Notes: generated by a model not told the origin, from the sequence alone. DNA of 64,000 nt from Schistocerca nitens (GCF_023898315.1 NC_064619.1:501366594-501430593); one strand, 5' to 3'; numbered from the stretch's first letter, positions 11,633 to 22,397 are shown. Made by a program: numbers and translations.

Positions 11633-12350
11633 CTATGAGATTTTTAACGCTCTCACGATGGCTAAATGTACCAATCTTGCCGCTCTTCTTTGGACCTTCT
11701 CAATCTCTTCAATCAGACCCAACTGGTAAGGGTCCCATACAGACGAACAAAACTGTAAGACTGGACGAACTAACGTATTGTAAGCTATTTCCTTTGTTGA
11801 AGGACTGCCTAGCTTCAGGATTCTACCAATAAACCGCAATCTAGAGTTCGCCTTACCCGTTACTTGTGTAATCTGATGATTCCATTTGAGATCCAAAAAA
11901 ATGGCTCTGAGCACTATGGGACTTAACATCTGTGGTCATCAGTCCCCTAGAACTAAGAACTACTTAAACCTAACTAACCTAAGGACATCACACACATCCA
12001 TGGCCGGGTCCGGATTCGAACCTGCGACCGTAGCGGTCACGCGGTTCCAGACTGAAGCGCCTAGAACCGCACCGCCACACCGGCCGGCATTTGAGATCAT
12101 TTCGAATAGTCACAGCCAGATACTTGACTGATGTTACCGCTTCCAAAGACCGATCGTTTATTTTGTACTCATACATTAATGGGGATTTTCGCCTTGTTAT
12201 ACGCAGTAGGTTACACTTACTAATATTGAGACATAACTGCCAGTCATTACAGCACGCACTTATTTTCTGCGAATCCTCATTCATTTGTTCACAACTTTGG
12301 TGTGATACTACTTTCCTGTAGACTACAGGGTCATCGGCAAACAGTCTAAG
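11633..12350 (-). pseudogene. CR1/L2-like reverse transcriptase C-terminal part
   Basis: Two minus-strand pieces interrupted by the SINE. The first contains LFADDPVVYR (catalytic FADD), NISKCNLLRITRR and LEAVTSVKYLAVTIRNDLK. The second contains ANSRLRFIGRILK, AYNTLVRPVLQFCSSVWDP and EKVQRRAARLV, the hallmark C-terminal block of CR1/L2-group elements. Stops in the upstream part and the SINE make it inactive. It lacks the endonuclease and RT N terminus. Confidence 0.82.
11894..12087 (-). repeat. tRNA-headed SINE (family S1) in LINE
   Basis: S1 SINE inserted in the CR1/L2 RT gene, with target duplication CATTTGAGATC at 11883-11893 and 12088-12098. It replaces nothing: the LINE reading frame continues on both sides (NDLK | DLKW). 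Confidence 0.92.
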
Positions 12351-12434
12351 ACCGCTGGACTCCGAATGCTGGTCCTAAACAATCGAACAATTTTGACTGT
12401 AAATATAGAAGTACGAGTATATTAACAAGAGCAA

Positions 12435-12911
12435 CTTTTTTTTTTTTTTTTTTTTACATTGACAGGTCCGACTCACATGACGTCTGGTAGTCAAATCCGC
12501 ATTACTTAGAGGTGTGAGACAGCGTGAGTAGAACCAACTACGGTATAATCGAAATCAGCTGTTGCTGGAACACTGTTGTACACAATTTCTGACTTTGCGA
12601 TTTCATGGATTTTCTTTCAAGTATTACATTTCCGCATCTACGTGCTTCCTAGGAGGTAACGATATGTCGGACCAGAGAGAAACGGCCCTCTCGGCGGTGG
12701 AGCAGGTGGACGTGTCGAGGATGGTTCCGCCATCCTCCAGCCGGCGTGTCGGCCCGCCTGTCGGTCGCGCCCCAGCGACCTGCACGGTCCGCTCCGTTCG
12801 CTTTGAACGCCGCGCGTAAGGACCCGCAGACCGAGAAATTAGCCTCGCCCCGCGCTGACTGACGCTGATGGCCGGGGCTATTAGCGAGCCACCGGCCTCC
12901 ACCGGGTCCGC
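12435..12911. other. Poly-T tract and GC-rich unassigned block
   Basis: A T run lies at about 12438-12456. From 12660 to 12911 the DNA is strongly GC- and CpG-rich, unlike its neighbours. Long open frames on both strands here (up to 137 codons on the minus strand, 12624-13037) have low-complexity Arg/Pro-rich translations and no domain, so I do not call a gene. It could be a CpG-island-like segment or part of an unknown repeat. Confidence 0.4.
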
Positions 12912-13356
12912 TCTTAAGCCGTCGGCACACGGACCGCGCATTCGGACGTTGAGCGCTGAGTGTGCCGAGTTTCTGACGTCATAGCGTGGAAAAAGCGTGT
13001 TGACGAGTCTTTGCCCGTGCAGAGCAATATCTAGCATTTGAGGTATTCTGAAAGTGCGGTTGAGCGAAGACCAGTGAGACTGAAGAACGGGGATTACTCA
13101 AGGATAGGATTCAACCCGTCAGCGCCGGCCGGTGTGGCCGTGCGGTTCTAGGCGCTTTAGTCTGGAACCGCGTGACCGCTACGGTCGCAGGTTCGAATCC
13201 TGCCTCGGGCATGGATGTGTGTGGTGTCCTTAGGTTAGTTAGGTTTAATTAGTTCTAAGTTCTAGGGGACTGATTACCACAGATGTTAAGTCCCATAGCG
13301 CTCAGAGCCAACCCGTCAGCTTTGACCAATGACGTCAGAAGTTACCACAGGTAATG
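12912..13356 (+). repeat. Dispersed repeat R, copy 3, split by a SINE
   Basis: Begins TTAAGCCGTCGGCACACGGA and continues like the terminal part of the 55449-56813 repeat (read on its minus strand): TGCCGAGTTTCTGACGT, TCTAGCAT and others in the same order. The end 'tttgaccaatgacgtc' matches the inner end of copy 1 near 18020. A SINE interrupts it at 13124. Only one terminal segment is present. Confidence 0.65.
13124..13308 (+). repeat. tRNA-headed SINE (family S1)
   Basis: Plus-oriented S1 SINE inserted in repeat R, with 12-bp target duplication CAACCCGTCAGC at 13112-13123 and 13309-13320. Head with box B GGTTCGAATCC; tail ends at GCTCAGAGC without the usual terminal CATTTGAACC. Confidence 0.92.
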
Positions 13357-13619
13357 TACGAGGTGCGTTCACAAAGAAACCGAGCTTTTGCTGTACCAGC
13401 TTTATTGATTATTGTACAACATTTTAAGCACAGTCTCCTTCAAAATAGTCCTCTCTACTGGCAATGCACCGTTCCTATCGTTTCTTTCAGGTCTGGAACC
13501 CCTCCTGGAACACATTTTGTGGGATGGCGCGCAGGTTTCTCGTCACATTATCCTCTACATCTACATCCATACTCCGCAAGCCACCTCACGGTGTGTGGCG
13601 GAGAGTACATTGGGTACCT

Positions 13620-15690
13620 CTATTGGTTCTCCCTTCTATTCCACTCTCGCATTGTCCGTGGAAAGAAAGATTGTCGGTATGCCTCTGTGTGGGCTCTAAT
13701 CTCTCTGTTTTTATCCTCATGGTCTCTTCGCGAGATATAGGTAGGAGGGAGCAATATACTGCTTGACTCTTCGGTGAAGGTATGTTCTCGAAACTTCAAC
13801 AAAAGCCCGTACCGAGCTACTGAGCGTCTCTCCTGCAGAGTCTTCCACTGGAGTTTATCATCTCCGTAACGCTTTCGCGATTACTAAATGATCCTGTAAC
13901 GAAGCGCGCTGCTCTCCGTTGGATCTTCTCTATCTCTTCTATTAACCCTGTCTGGTACGGATCCCACACCGGTGAGCAGTATTCAAGCAGTGGGCGAACA
14001 AGTGTACTGTAACCTACTTCGCCGGCCGGGGTAGCCGAGCGGTTCTAGGTGCTACAGTCTGGAACCGGGTGACCGCTACCGTTGTAGGTTCGAATCCTGC
14101 CTCGGGCATGCATGTGTGTGATGTCCTTAGGTTACTTAGGTTTAAGTAGTTCTAAGTTCTAGGGGACTGATGACCTCAGAAGTTAAGTCCCATAGTGCTC
14201 AGAGCCATTGGAACCATTTTTTTGTAACCTACTTCCTTTGTTTACGGACTGCATTTCCTTAGGATTCTTCCAATGAATCTCAGTCTGGCCTCTGCTTTAC
14301 CGACGATTAATTTTGTATGGTCATTCCATTTTAAATCATTCCTAATGCCTACTCCCAGATAATTTATGGAATTAACCGCTTCCAGTTGCTGACCTGCTAT
14401 ATTGTAGCTAAATGATAAAGGATCTTTCTTTCTATGTATTCGCAGCACATTACACTTGTCTACATTGAGATTCAATAGCCATTCCCTGCACCATGCGTCA
14501 ATTCGTTGCAGATGCTCCTGCATTTCAGTACAATTTTCCATTGTTACAACCTCTCGATGTACTACAGCATCATCAGCAAAAAGCCTCAGTGAACTTCCGA
14601 TGTTATCCACAAGGTCATTTATATATATTTTGAATAGCAACGGTCGTACGACACTCCCCTGCGGCGCACGTTAAATCCCTCTTACTTGGGAAGACTTCTC
14701 TCCATTGAGAATGACATGCTGCGTTCTGTTTTCTAGGAACTCTTCGATCCAATCACACAATTGGTCTGATAGTCCATATGCTCTTACTTTGTTCATTAAA
14801 CGACTGTGGGGGAACTGTATCGAACGCCTTGCGGAAGTCAAGAAACATGGCATCTACCTGGGAACCCGTGTCTATGGCCCTCTGAGTCTCGTGGACGAAT
14901 AGCGCGAGCTGTGTTTCACACGATCGTCTTTTTCGAAAACCATGCTTATTCCTACAGAGTAGATTTCTAGTCTCCAGAAAATTCATTATACTCGAGCATA
15001 ATATTTGTTCCAAAATTATACAACTGATATAGAGATATAGGTCTTTAGTTGTACACATTTGTTCGACGTCCCTTCTTGAAAACGGGGATGACCTGCGCCC
15101 TTTTCCAATCTTTTGGAACGCTAAGCCCTTCTAGAGACCTACGGTACAGCGCTGCAAGAAGGGGGGCAAGTTCCTTCGCATACTCTGTGTAAAATCGAAC
15201 TGGTATCCCATCAGGTCCAGCGGCCTTTCCTCTTTTGAGCGATTTTGTTTTTCTATCCCTCTGTCATCTATTTCTATATCTACCATTTTGTCATCTGTGC
15301 GAGAACCTAGAGAAGGAACTACAGTGCAGTCTTCCTTTGTGAAACAGCTTTGGAAAAAAAAAACATTTAGTATTACGGCCTTTAGTCTGTCATCCTCTGT
15401 TTCAGTACCATCTTGGTCACAGAGTGTCTGGACATTTTGTTTTTATCCACCTACCGCTTTGACATAAGACCAAAATTTCTTAGGATTTTCTGCCATCGCA
15501 GTACATAGAACTTTACTTTCGAATTCGTTGAACGCCTTTCGCATAGCCCTCCTCACACTACATTTCGCTTTGTGTAATTTTTGTTTGTCTGCAAGTCTTT
15601 GTCTATGTTTATGTTTGCTGTGAAGCTCCCTTTGCTTCCGTAGCAGTTTTCTAACTCGGTTGTTGTGCCACGGTGGCTCTGTTCCATCTC
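13620..15690 (-). pseudogene. CR1/L2-like LINE ORF2 (linker and RT), broken
   Basis: On the minus strand from 15690: linker (PPWHNNRVRKLLRKQRELH, AENPKKFWSYVK), stop, then RT with SIMNFLETRNLLCRNKHGFR, VDAMFLDFRKAFDTVP, LSDQLCDWIEEFLENRTQHV, a PQGS-type motif near 14650, LFKIYINDLVDNIGSS, LRLFADDAVVHR (catalytic FADD) and LNVDKCNVLRIHRKKDPLSF. A SINE interrupts after GRILRKCSP. The C-terminal block continues from 14000 to about 13800. Several frameshifts. In the family, this enzyme copies the element RNA at the nicked target. Confidence 0.85.
14021..14222 (+). repeat. tRNA-headed SINE (family S1) in LINE
   Basis: Plus-oriented S1 SINE with its terminal CCATTTTTTT tail, inserted in the CR1/L2 LINE. 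Target duplication TGTAACCTACTTC at 14008-14020 and 14223-14235. It is the innermost level of the mariner > LINE > SINE nest. Confidence 0.94.
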
Positions 15691-16416
15691 TTACGACCTT
15701 GCTTGACACATAATCATCTAATGCACCCTCTATGGTTTGGAAACGACGTTCTTTCAACGTGCTTTTCAGTTTGGAAAACAGGAAAGGGTTTGCTCGGGCT
15801 AGGTGAGGAGAATACAGTGGATGGGGCACAACGAAAATGTGGTGTTTTGCTAGATACCTGCAGACAAGAAGCGACGCGTGGGCTGGTGCATTGCCATGAT
15901 TCAAAATCCAACTCTGATTTTCCCACAATTCAGGCCTCTTCCTGCGCACAGCATCCCTCAAGCGCCTGGTAGACTTCCTTGTTTACCATCTGACCACGTG
16001 GCACAAATTCATGATGGATAATGCCTGTGTAGTCAAAAAATACAACCAACATCACCTTGACCTTTGACCGACTCATGCGTCCTTTTTTTGGACGAGGTGA
16101 CCCTTTGTCCACCCACTGCGACGACCGCATCTTCGTTTCAGCATCATAGCTGTACACCCATATCTCATCGCCTGTTACGTTACCATTGTCATTAACAGTG
16201 GAAAGCACGGGTATGTTTCTGATCTTCAGTCAATGATCCTACGCTGATGCCCACCTCCTCAGCAGCTTCCCGAACGGTTAAACGACGATTTCCGCGAGTC
16301 ACATCACCAACGCTATCCACATGGCCATCATCTGTTGATGAGGAGATCCGTGCAGACTTGAAATCCTCACAGACCGACATTCTGCCCTGTTGAAGATGTC
16401 TACAACACTCGTAGCA

Positions 16417-16619
16417 AAAAAATGGTTCAAATGGCTCTGAGCACTATGCGACTTAACTTCTGAGGTCATCAGTCGCCTAGAACTTAGAACTAATTAAACC
16501 TAACTAACCTAAGGACATGACACACATCCATGCCCGAGGCAGGATTCGAACCTGCGACCGGAGCGGTCGCTCAGCTCCAGACTGTAGCGCCTAGAACCGC
16601 ACGGCCACTCCGGCCGGCC
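16417..16619 (-). repeat. tRNA-headed SINE (family S1) in mariner
   Basis: Minus-oriented S1 SINE, target duplication CACTCGTAGCA at 16406-16416 and 16620-16630, inserted in the 5' part of the mariner transposase. Confidence 0.93.
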
Positions 16620-16720
16620 CACTCGTAGCACTGCGTGCTCCTCATACAGTCCTCTCCGTATGCTTGGCTAAGCATTTGAAATGTCTCTGTGAAAGTTTTG
16701 CCAAGTTTGTAGCAGAATTT

Positions 16721-16747
16721 CACACACACACACACACACACACACAC
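16721..16747 (+). repeat. (CA)n microsatellite
   Basis: Thirteen and a half perfect CA units inside the mariner 5' leader. Confidence 0.95.
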
Positions 16748-17091
16748 GCCAGGCTCCTTCATTGCACTAATCCGACGAGCAGGCTGTAAACTTGCGTACT
16801 TCAGCGGCTGTGGTTCGCTTGCTAGTTGTCTGAGCGGCACGAGGCAAATGGCAGTTTGTTGCCTAAACCTGCCGCTAGATGCGCTCAGTAGCCTCGCCGC
16901 GCTCTCTCTGATGGTTGGCGCGCTATTTTAAAAGTTCGGTTTCTTTTTGAACATACCTCATATTTCACAGATTTAACAGCAATAACGAATGTTGAGAAAC
17001 AAAGGAATGTAGGACAGAGAAAAAAGATGGTAGACGTATACCACGTACATTCATATTTCGAACATAATGTTAAGTATATCGCGTGTTTGGG

Positions 17092-17801
17092 TCCTAGTAT
17101 CCTATTCTTCAGTCGACCTGCATAGTTCAACTGAAGAATTGGATACTAGGCAAAACAGAAAGAAAAAAAAGATAGGGAAAGAAGTAACGTTATCAATGAA
17201 TACCTGAGCTGACGTATTTGAGTTATATCCCGTACTTCAGCTGATCTCTATAGGTTAACTGCAGTACGGGATACAAATTTTTAAACGTATGTTGACTTCT
17301 TCTCCTTCCCTAGCACTAGTAATCCAATCCTTCAGTTGATCTATTTAGGTTAACTGAAGTACGAGATACAAATTTTGCAGGTGTTGCTTTTTTCGCCTCC
17401 GCTACTGCTAGCGTCCTGTTCTCCAGTTGGTACTAGTACCAGTGAAGGCAAAAAGCCCGACATACGTAAAATTTGCATCCCATACTTTAGTTTACCTATA
17501 TAGATCAGCTGAAGAATAGGATACTAATGCTATCAAAGGCGAAAAGTTTGACGTACGTAACATTTGCATCCTGTACTTCAGTTGAACTATGCGAAGGCGA
17601 AAAAAAGGAGTGTATATAAAATTTGAATCTCATACTTCAGTTGACCTGTATAGGTTGACTGAAGGGCAGGATACCACTTTCGTAGTTCAACTGAGATACA
17701 GCGTGTCATTTTTACATATATCGATTATTTGTTATTTGCTAGCACTAGTATCCTATTCTCCAGGTGACCTATATAGGTCGACTGAAGTACGAGATACAAG
17801 T
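17092..17801. repeat. Array of imperfect palindromes
   Basis: At least seven related palindromic or half-palindromic blocks of about 45-58 bp: 17092-17149, 17225-17273, 17315-17370, 17407-17446 (degenerate), 17474-17526, 17563-17600 (one arm), 17622-17674 and 17740-17801. The ideal core reads TTCAGTTGACCTATATAGGT plus its mirrored arm, and outer arms run through TACGGGATAC or AGGATACTAG. Spacers also repeat (variants of TTTTCGCCTTCG and TTTGACGTACGTAA). There is no coding content. It might be the modular terminal repeat of a foldback-type element or a palindromic satellite; I cannot decide which. Confidence 0.85.
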
Positions 17802-17999
17802 TTTTCGTATGTCGGTCTTTTCGCCTTCGATAATACTAGCATCGACTGAAATATATGGTAGTAATACTAGTGGTAGTGTACAATGTTTAGCCTTGTATTT
17901 AAAAAAACATTTATTTATTTCAATTTACAATGATGCAACCTCGCCACAAAAGGTAACTGCTTTATTCTATATGGCTCGAAAATAAAGACATTAATATCT

Positions 18000-19236
18000 A
18001 TGAGTAAACTATGTCATTGGTCAAAGCCGATGGGTTGTATCCCATTCTTCAGCTGACCCGAAGGAAGCCACCTACGTCACATCTCGCCATCTCTCTTCAG
18101 TACAAACTCGCAAGACACAATATTGGCTTTCACTTGAAGCACATTTGAATATAAATATTAGCCATTTCTAAGCATCAGACAATTGGGGAGCTCTCAAAAA
18201 GCCATCCTTATTGTGTGATTTGTTTTAATAAAATGACAGGAAACGTCGTATTGGTGGTTAAGGTATTATCGTAGCTTGCGTGTTATGAAAGTATGCCGTT
18301 TCAAGGTAACGGCACATCGAGAGTCCATCAAAAACGCATTGTTCTTAGTACAAGTTCTTATAATTAAATGTCAGTTAATAAAACATCTACGATTGAAGCT
18401 TTGAGTAGGTGGTAAGATGGAAAGTATGGTCGTATACCATTCATGACCGGTATAGTGTAATGTGCACAGTTACAGAATGGTAAGTCCACCGGTAATGCGA
18501 TGCTAGTTGGTGTCTCCGTGGAACCAGACATTTTTTTACTAATCTTCATGTTTCCTGATAGAATTATACTTTCTTAGTAGTTTAATAGACGTTTGTTCCA
18601 TAATATTCGATGTTATGTACATATAAGTGCACTCTATCTGAGGAGTGAGTTTTTTCGGTTGGCGTTATGTATAAAACAGCTTCACTACCTGCGGTAAGAT
18701 ATTTTGCACTTTCTTGTTACAAATTCTTTATTTCACTTGTTATAGAGATTCTGCTACTGAATGAGAACAGTGATCAAGTAAGAACGTCCTTGGGGTGCTA
18801 TTAAAAAATGATAATGATGAAATAAATTATATCTTATGTGAAGACCTATTGTGTATTTGTATCGCACTGTTTATAAGCCGGACTGGTCGTGGTACTTTCC
18901 TCTTTCCCATATAACATGTTCATGGATATTGAAGTTTTTATTTCTGTGTACTATAGACAGAGAAACATAACTAACATAGGCACAAGGGGGGAAATGTGTG
19001 TTTTAACAGAGCTTACGTACGAATTTTACGCCCGTCCAATTCCGCAAACGGTGTGATCTGCGAGCCAAATACAGCGACTGGAGCACGCAGCGATCGCGTA
19101 TTCCACGTTGAGGCACACGTATCGTATGCACAAGCCACATCGTCTCTGAGCTTTCATCAACACGTTAAACTCGGCACGCTCGACATTTACTTTAGAAAGC
19201 ACGGTCCGTGTATCGAGGGCTTTAGCCACTGCTTGG
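18000..19236 (-). repeat. Dispersed repeat R, copy 1
   Basis: Read on the minus strand, it follows the 55449-56813 repeat over more than 1 kb: a GGACCGTGC...GAGCGTGCCGAGTTTAACGTG-type start (split here as seen), then matching blocks AAAAACTTCAATATCCATG, CTTACTTGATCACT, AACAATGCGTTTTTGATGG and AGATGGCG...TGTGACGTAGGTGG in order. Both copies lack coding potential. The inner boundary at 18000 is approximate and abuts the palindrome array; a palindrome-like half site at 18038-18052 suggests they may be linked. Confidence 0.7.
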
Positions 19237-19447
19237 TTCCAAACGCTCCACCGAGGAGACGTCTAGTCTTTATGCGCTAAGAGATAGGTGCAGAGTGCTC
19301 TCTCGGTACGTTTTCTCCGCAACTTTGTCTGCTTACTTCACAGACCTCAGTCCAGCGTACGGTGTATGGCTGTCAATGTTAGCGTCACCTTACGTGCCTT
19401 CTTATCCCAACACCTTAACTGCACATCTAACTGGAATCTGTACTGTA

Positions 19448-19979
19448 GGTTCGCAGGAGAGCTTCTGTAAAGTTTGGAAGGTAGGAGACGAGGTACTGGC
19501 AGAAGTAAAGCTGTGAAGATGGGGCTTTGAGTCGTGCTTGGGTAGCTCTGTTGGTAGAGCACTTGCCCGCGAAAGGCAAAGGTCCCGAGTTCGAGTCTCG
19601 GTCCGGCACACAGTTTTAATCTGCCAGTAAGTTTCATATCAGCGCACAGTCCGCTGCAGAGTGAAAATCTCATTCTGGAAACATCCCCCAGGCTGTGGCT
19701 AAGCCATGTCTCCGCAATATCCTTTCTTTCAGGAGTGCTAGTTGTGCAGGTTCGCAGGAGAGCTTCTGTAAAGTTTGGAAGGTAGGAGACGAGGTACTGG
19801 CAGAAGTAAAGCTGTGAAGATGGGGCTTTGAGTCGTGCTTGGGTAGCTCAGTTGGTAGAGCACTTGCCCGCGAAAGACAAAGGTTCCGAGTTCGAGTCTC
19901 GGTCCGGCACACAGTTTTAATCTGCCAGGAAGTTTCGTATCAGCGCACACTCCGCTGCAGAGTGAAAATCTCATTCTGT
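19448..19979 (+). repeat. Dimeric tRNA-headed retroposon
   Basis: A tandem duplication with period about 301 bp, 1.77 units long, each unit containing a tRNA-like block (19534-19612 and 19843-19912). The block has a good D arm (GCTC/GAGC), anticodon stem (TTGCC/GGCAA) and T arm (CCGAG TTCGAGT CTCGG), but position 33 is G instead of U, so it is not a functional tRNA. The whole dimer is flanked by one 13-bp direct duplication AATCTGTACTGTA at 19435-19447 and 19980-19992, showing that it inserted as one unit by retrotransposition. Confidence 0.85.
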
Positions 19980-20129
19980 AATCTGTACTGTAAGTTCAGT
20001 TAGTTGCTGACTTTCAAGCATGAAGAGTAAATGACTGACGCCTGCGGACAGCACACTGAGGTAACAAAAGTCATGGGATACCAGCTGTTGTCGTGTCGGT
20101 CCTCCTTTTGCCCGGCATAACGCAGCAAC

Positions 20130-20862
20130 TTGACGACGCATGGACTCAACAGGCCGTTTGAAGTCCCCTGTAGAAATATTGAGCCATGCTGCCTCTACAG
20201 ACTTCCATACCTAGGAAAGTGTTGTCTGTGCAGGCTTTTTTGCACGAACTGACATTTCGATTATTTCCCATAAATGTTCGATGGGTGGCCAAATCATTCG
20301 CTCGAACTATCCAGAATCTTCTTGAAACCAGTCGCGAACAGTTGCGACCCGGTGACATGGTGCATCGTGATCCATAAAAAATCCATCGTCTTTTGACAAC
20401 ACGAAGTCCGTGAATGGCTGCAAATCAGCTCCAAGTAGACAAACATAACCATTTCCCGTTAGTGATCGGTACAGGACACAGCCCATTTCATGTAAACACA
20501 GCTCACTCCATTATGGAGCCACCACCAGCTTGCTAATGCCAAATTTCGCCACACTGTCCTAACGTTCATCGTATGCACCATATTGAGTTCTGCGGTGACT
20601 TCACGCAGTGTTGCTTCTCTGTTAGCACTGACAACACTACGCAAACACCGCTGCTTTCGGTCGTTAAATGAAGGCCGTTGCTCACTGCGTTGGCCGTGGT
20701 GAGAGGTAATGTCTGAAGTTTAGTAGTCTCGTCACACTCTTGACACTCTGGATCTCGGAATATTGAATTCCCTAACGATTCCCAAAATGAAATGTCCATG
20801 GATCTAGTTCCAACTACCACTCCGAGTTCAAAGTCTGTTAATTCCCATCGTGCGGCCATAAT
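20130..20862 (-). pseudogene. Tc1-F transposase remnant
   Basis: From 20862 on the minus strand: MAARWELTDFELGVVVG, the Tc1 N terminus, then a frame change and a C-terminal part with traces of the catalytic region up to about 20130 (a DAPCHR-like motif near 20365 on the minus strand and WFKKILDSSSE near 20320). The central section is short relative to a normal 340-residue transposase. Frameshifts are frequent. Inactive. Confidence 0.6.
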
Positions 20863-20986
20863 CACCACAAAACCCTTTCCCCTGAATGACCTAAATACAA
20901 ATGATTGCTTCGTCAGTACACTGCCCTGTTATACCTTGTGTATGCGACAGTAAAGTAATCTGTATATGTACAGTACTGGCCATTAA

Positions 20987-21226
20987 CCGAGCGAGGTGGC
21001 GCAGTGGTTAGACACTGGACTCGCATTCGGGAGGACGACGGTTCAATCCCGCGTCCAGCCATTCTGATTTAGGTTTTCCGTGATTTCCCTAAATAGCTCC
21101 AGGCAAATGCCGGGATGGTTCCTTTCAAAGGGCACGACCGACTTCCTTCCCCGTCCTTCCCTAATCCGATGAGACCGATGACCTCGCTGTCTGGTCTCCT
21201 TCCCCAAAACCAACCAAGCAACCAAC
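20987..21226 (+). repeat. tRNA-headed SINE (family S2) inside a Tc1 terminal repeat
   Basis: Head CCGAGCGAGGTGGCGCAGTG (box A region) and box B GGTTCAATCCC, then the S2 body (GATTTAGGTTTTCCGTGATT, ACCGACTTCC). The target duplication CTGGCCATTAA at 20976-20986 and 21227-21237 is a piece of the Tc1-B inverted repeat, so the SINE is younger than Tc1-B and would block its mobility. Confidence 0.93.
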
Positions 21227-21316
21227 CTGGCCATTAAAATTGCTACACCAAGAAGAACTGCAAATGATAAACGCGTATTCATTGGACAAATATATTACAC
21301 TAGAACTGACATGAGA

Positions 21317-22397
21317 TTACATTTTCACGCAATTTGGGTGCATAGATCCTGAGAAATCAGTACCCAGAACAACCACCTCTGGCCGTAATAACGGCCTCGA
21401 TACGCCTGGGCATTGAGTCAAACAGAGCTTCGATGGCGTGTACAGGTCCAGCTGCCCATGCAGCTTCAACACGATACCACAGTTCATCAAGAGTAGTGAC
21501 TGGCGTATTGTGACGAGCCAGTTGCTCTGCCACCATTGACCAGACGTTTTCAATTGGTTAGAGAAATGGAGAATGTGCTGGCCCCGGCAGCAGTCGAACA
21601 TTTTATGAATCCAGAAAGGCGCGTACAGAACCTGCAACATGCGGTCGTGCATTACCCTGCTGAATGTAGGGTTTCGCAAGGATCGAATGAAGGGTAGAGC
21701 CACGGGTCGTAACACATCTTAAATGTAACGTCCACTGTTCAAAGTTCCGTCAATGCGAACAAGAGATAAGCGAGATGTGTAACCAATGGCACCCCATACC
21801 ATCACGCCGGGTGATACGCCAGTATGGCGATGACGAATACACGCTTCCAATGTGCGTTCACCGCGATGTCGCCAAACATGGATGCAACCATCATGATGCT
21901 GTAAACAGAACCTGGATTCATCCGAAAAAAATGACGTTTTCCCATTCGTGCACCCAGGTTCGTCGTTGAGTACACCGCCCCAGGTGCTCCTGTCTGTGAT
22001 GCAGCGTCAAGGGTAACCGCAGCCATGGTCTCCGAGCTAATAGTCCATGCTGGTGCAAACGTCGTCGAACTGTTCGTGCTGATGGTTGGTGTCTTGCAAA
22101 CGTCCCCATCTGTTGACTCAGGGATCGAGACGTGGCTTCACGATCCTTTATAGGTATGCGAATAAAATACCTGTCATCTCGATTGCTAGTGATACGAGGC
22201 CGTTGGAATCCTGCACAGCGTCCCGTATTACCCTCCTGAACCCACCGATTCCATATTCTGCTAACAGTCATTGGATCCCGACCAACGCGAGCAGCAATGT
22301 CGCGATACGATAAACCGCAATCGCGATAGGCTACAATCCGACCTTTATCAAAGTCAGAAACGTGATGGAACGCATTTCTCCTCCTTACACGAGGCAT
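21317..22397 (-). pseudogene. Tc1-B transposase, copy 1, frameshifted
   Basis: ATG at 22397 (MPRVRRRNAFHHVSDF). The N-terminal paired helix-turn-helix region reads well: YRDIAARVGRDPMTVSRIWN, ARTVRRRLHQHGL. First catalytic region: 'EWENVIF' followed by a frameshift. The RFIRSLRNPTF region and the C-terminal VEAAWAAGPVHAIEALFDSM-equivalent follow down to 21317, with a frameshift in the second Asp block. Inactive, but 360 codons long if frame changes are ignored, like copy 2. Confidence 0.85.

Larger units (their letters stand above)
11305..12356 (-). mobile_element. CR1/L2-like LINE, 5'-truncated copy
   Basis: Minus-strand LINE. The 3' end carries a GATGTAGATGTAG-type terminal repeat (plus strand 11309-11322) and a 3' UTR with GGAGTAT...GGTGTGTGGCGGAGG. 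The RT palm to C terminus runs from 12356 down. The 5' end is truncated within RT just before RLFADDPVVYR. A SINE (11894-12087) splits the coding region, and a 25-base C run sits in the 3' UTR. The same family occurs at 13558-15726 and, on the plus strand, 30890-31216. Confidence 0.82.
13558..15726 (-). mobile_element. CR1/L2-like LINE inserted in mariner
   Basis: Minus-strand LINE, 5'-truncated in the endonuclease-RT linker, with a short target duplication CCTCTA at 13552-13557 and 15727-15732. The 3' end shows the GATGTAGATGTAG terminal repeat. It disrupts the mariner transposase between TIE and NVTRN, so it is younger than the mariner; the SINE at 14021 is younger still. Confidence 0.85.
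13440..16380 (-). pseudogene. mariner transposase split by LINE insertion
   Basis: Minus-strand mariner transposase in pieces. 16380 downward: helix-turn-helix region (RRLTVREAAEEVGISVGS). 16208-15930: VTGDEIWVYSYDAETK (first Asp), KVKVMLVVFFDYTGIIHHEF. 15961-15733: RKRPELWENQSW, then NHGNAPAHASLL where the second catalytic Asp is Gly, and YSPHLARANPF where the Asp region is also damaged. After the LINE the C-terminal NVTRNLRAIP continues at about 13545. The lost catalytic residues, frameshifts and insertion make it dead. Confidence 0.88.
13359..16960 (-). mobile_element. mariner element carrying nested LINE and SINEs
   Basis: A second mariner family, minus orientation. Inverted repeats: CGAGGTGCGTTCACAAAGAA from 13359, and the complement of the right end TGAGGTATGTTCAAAAAGAA ending at 16960. 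TA duplications are at 13357-13358 and 16961-16962. The element is 3.6 kb instead of about 1.3 kb because a CR1/L2 LINE (13558-15726) and a SINE (16417-16619) inserted into it, and the LINE itself contains a SINE (14021-14222). Confidence 0.9.

Noticed and set aside
12624..13037. 137-codon minus-strand frame in GC-rich DNA
   Set aside because: Overlapping long frames on both strands, Arg/Pro/Gly-rich translation, no domain, and the right part is repeat R.
17092..17801. CRISPR-like regular repeats
   Set aside because: Repeats are palindromes of varying sequence with repeated (not unique) spacers, in an insect genome, with no cas genes.
19534..19612. Apparent tRNA gene with good D, anticodon and T arms
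   Set aside because: It is repeated about 300 bp downstream inside the same retroposon, and position 33 of the anticodon loop is G instead of U, so it is a SINE-type head and not a functional tRNA gene.
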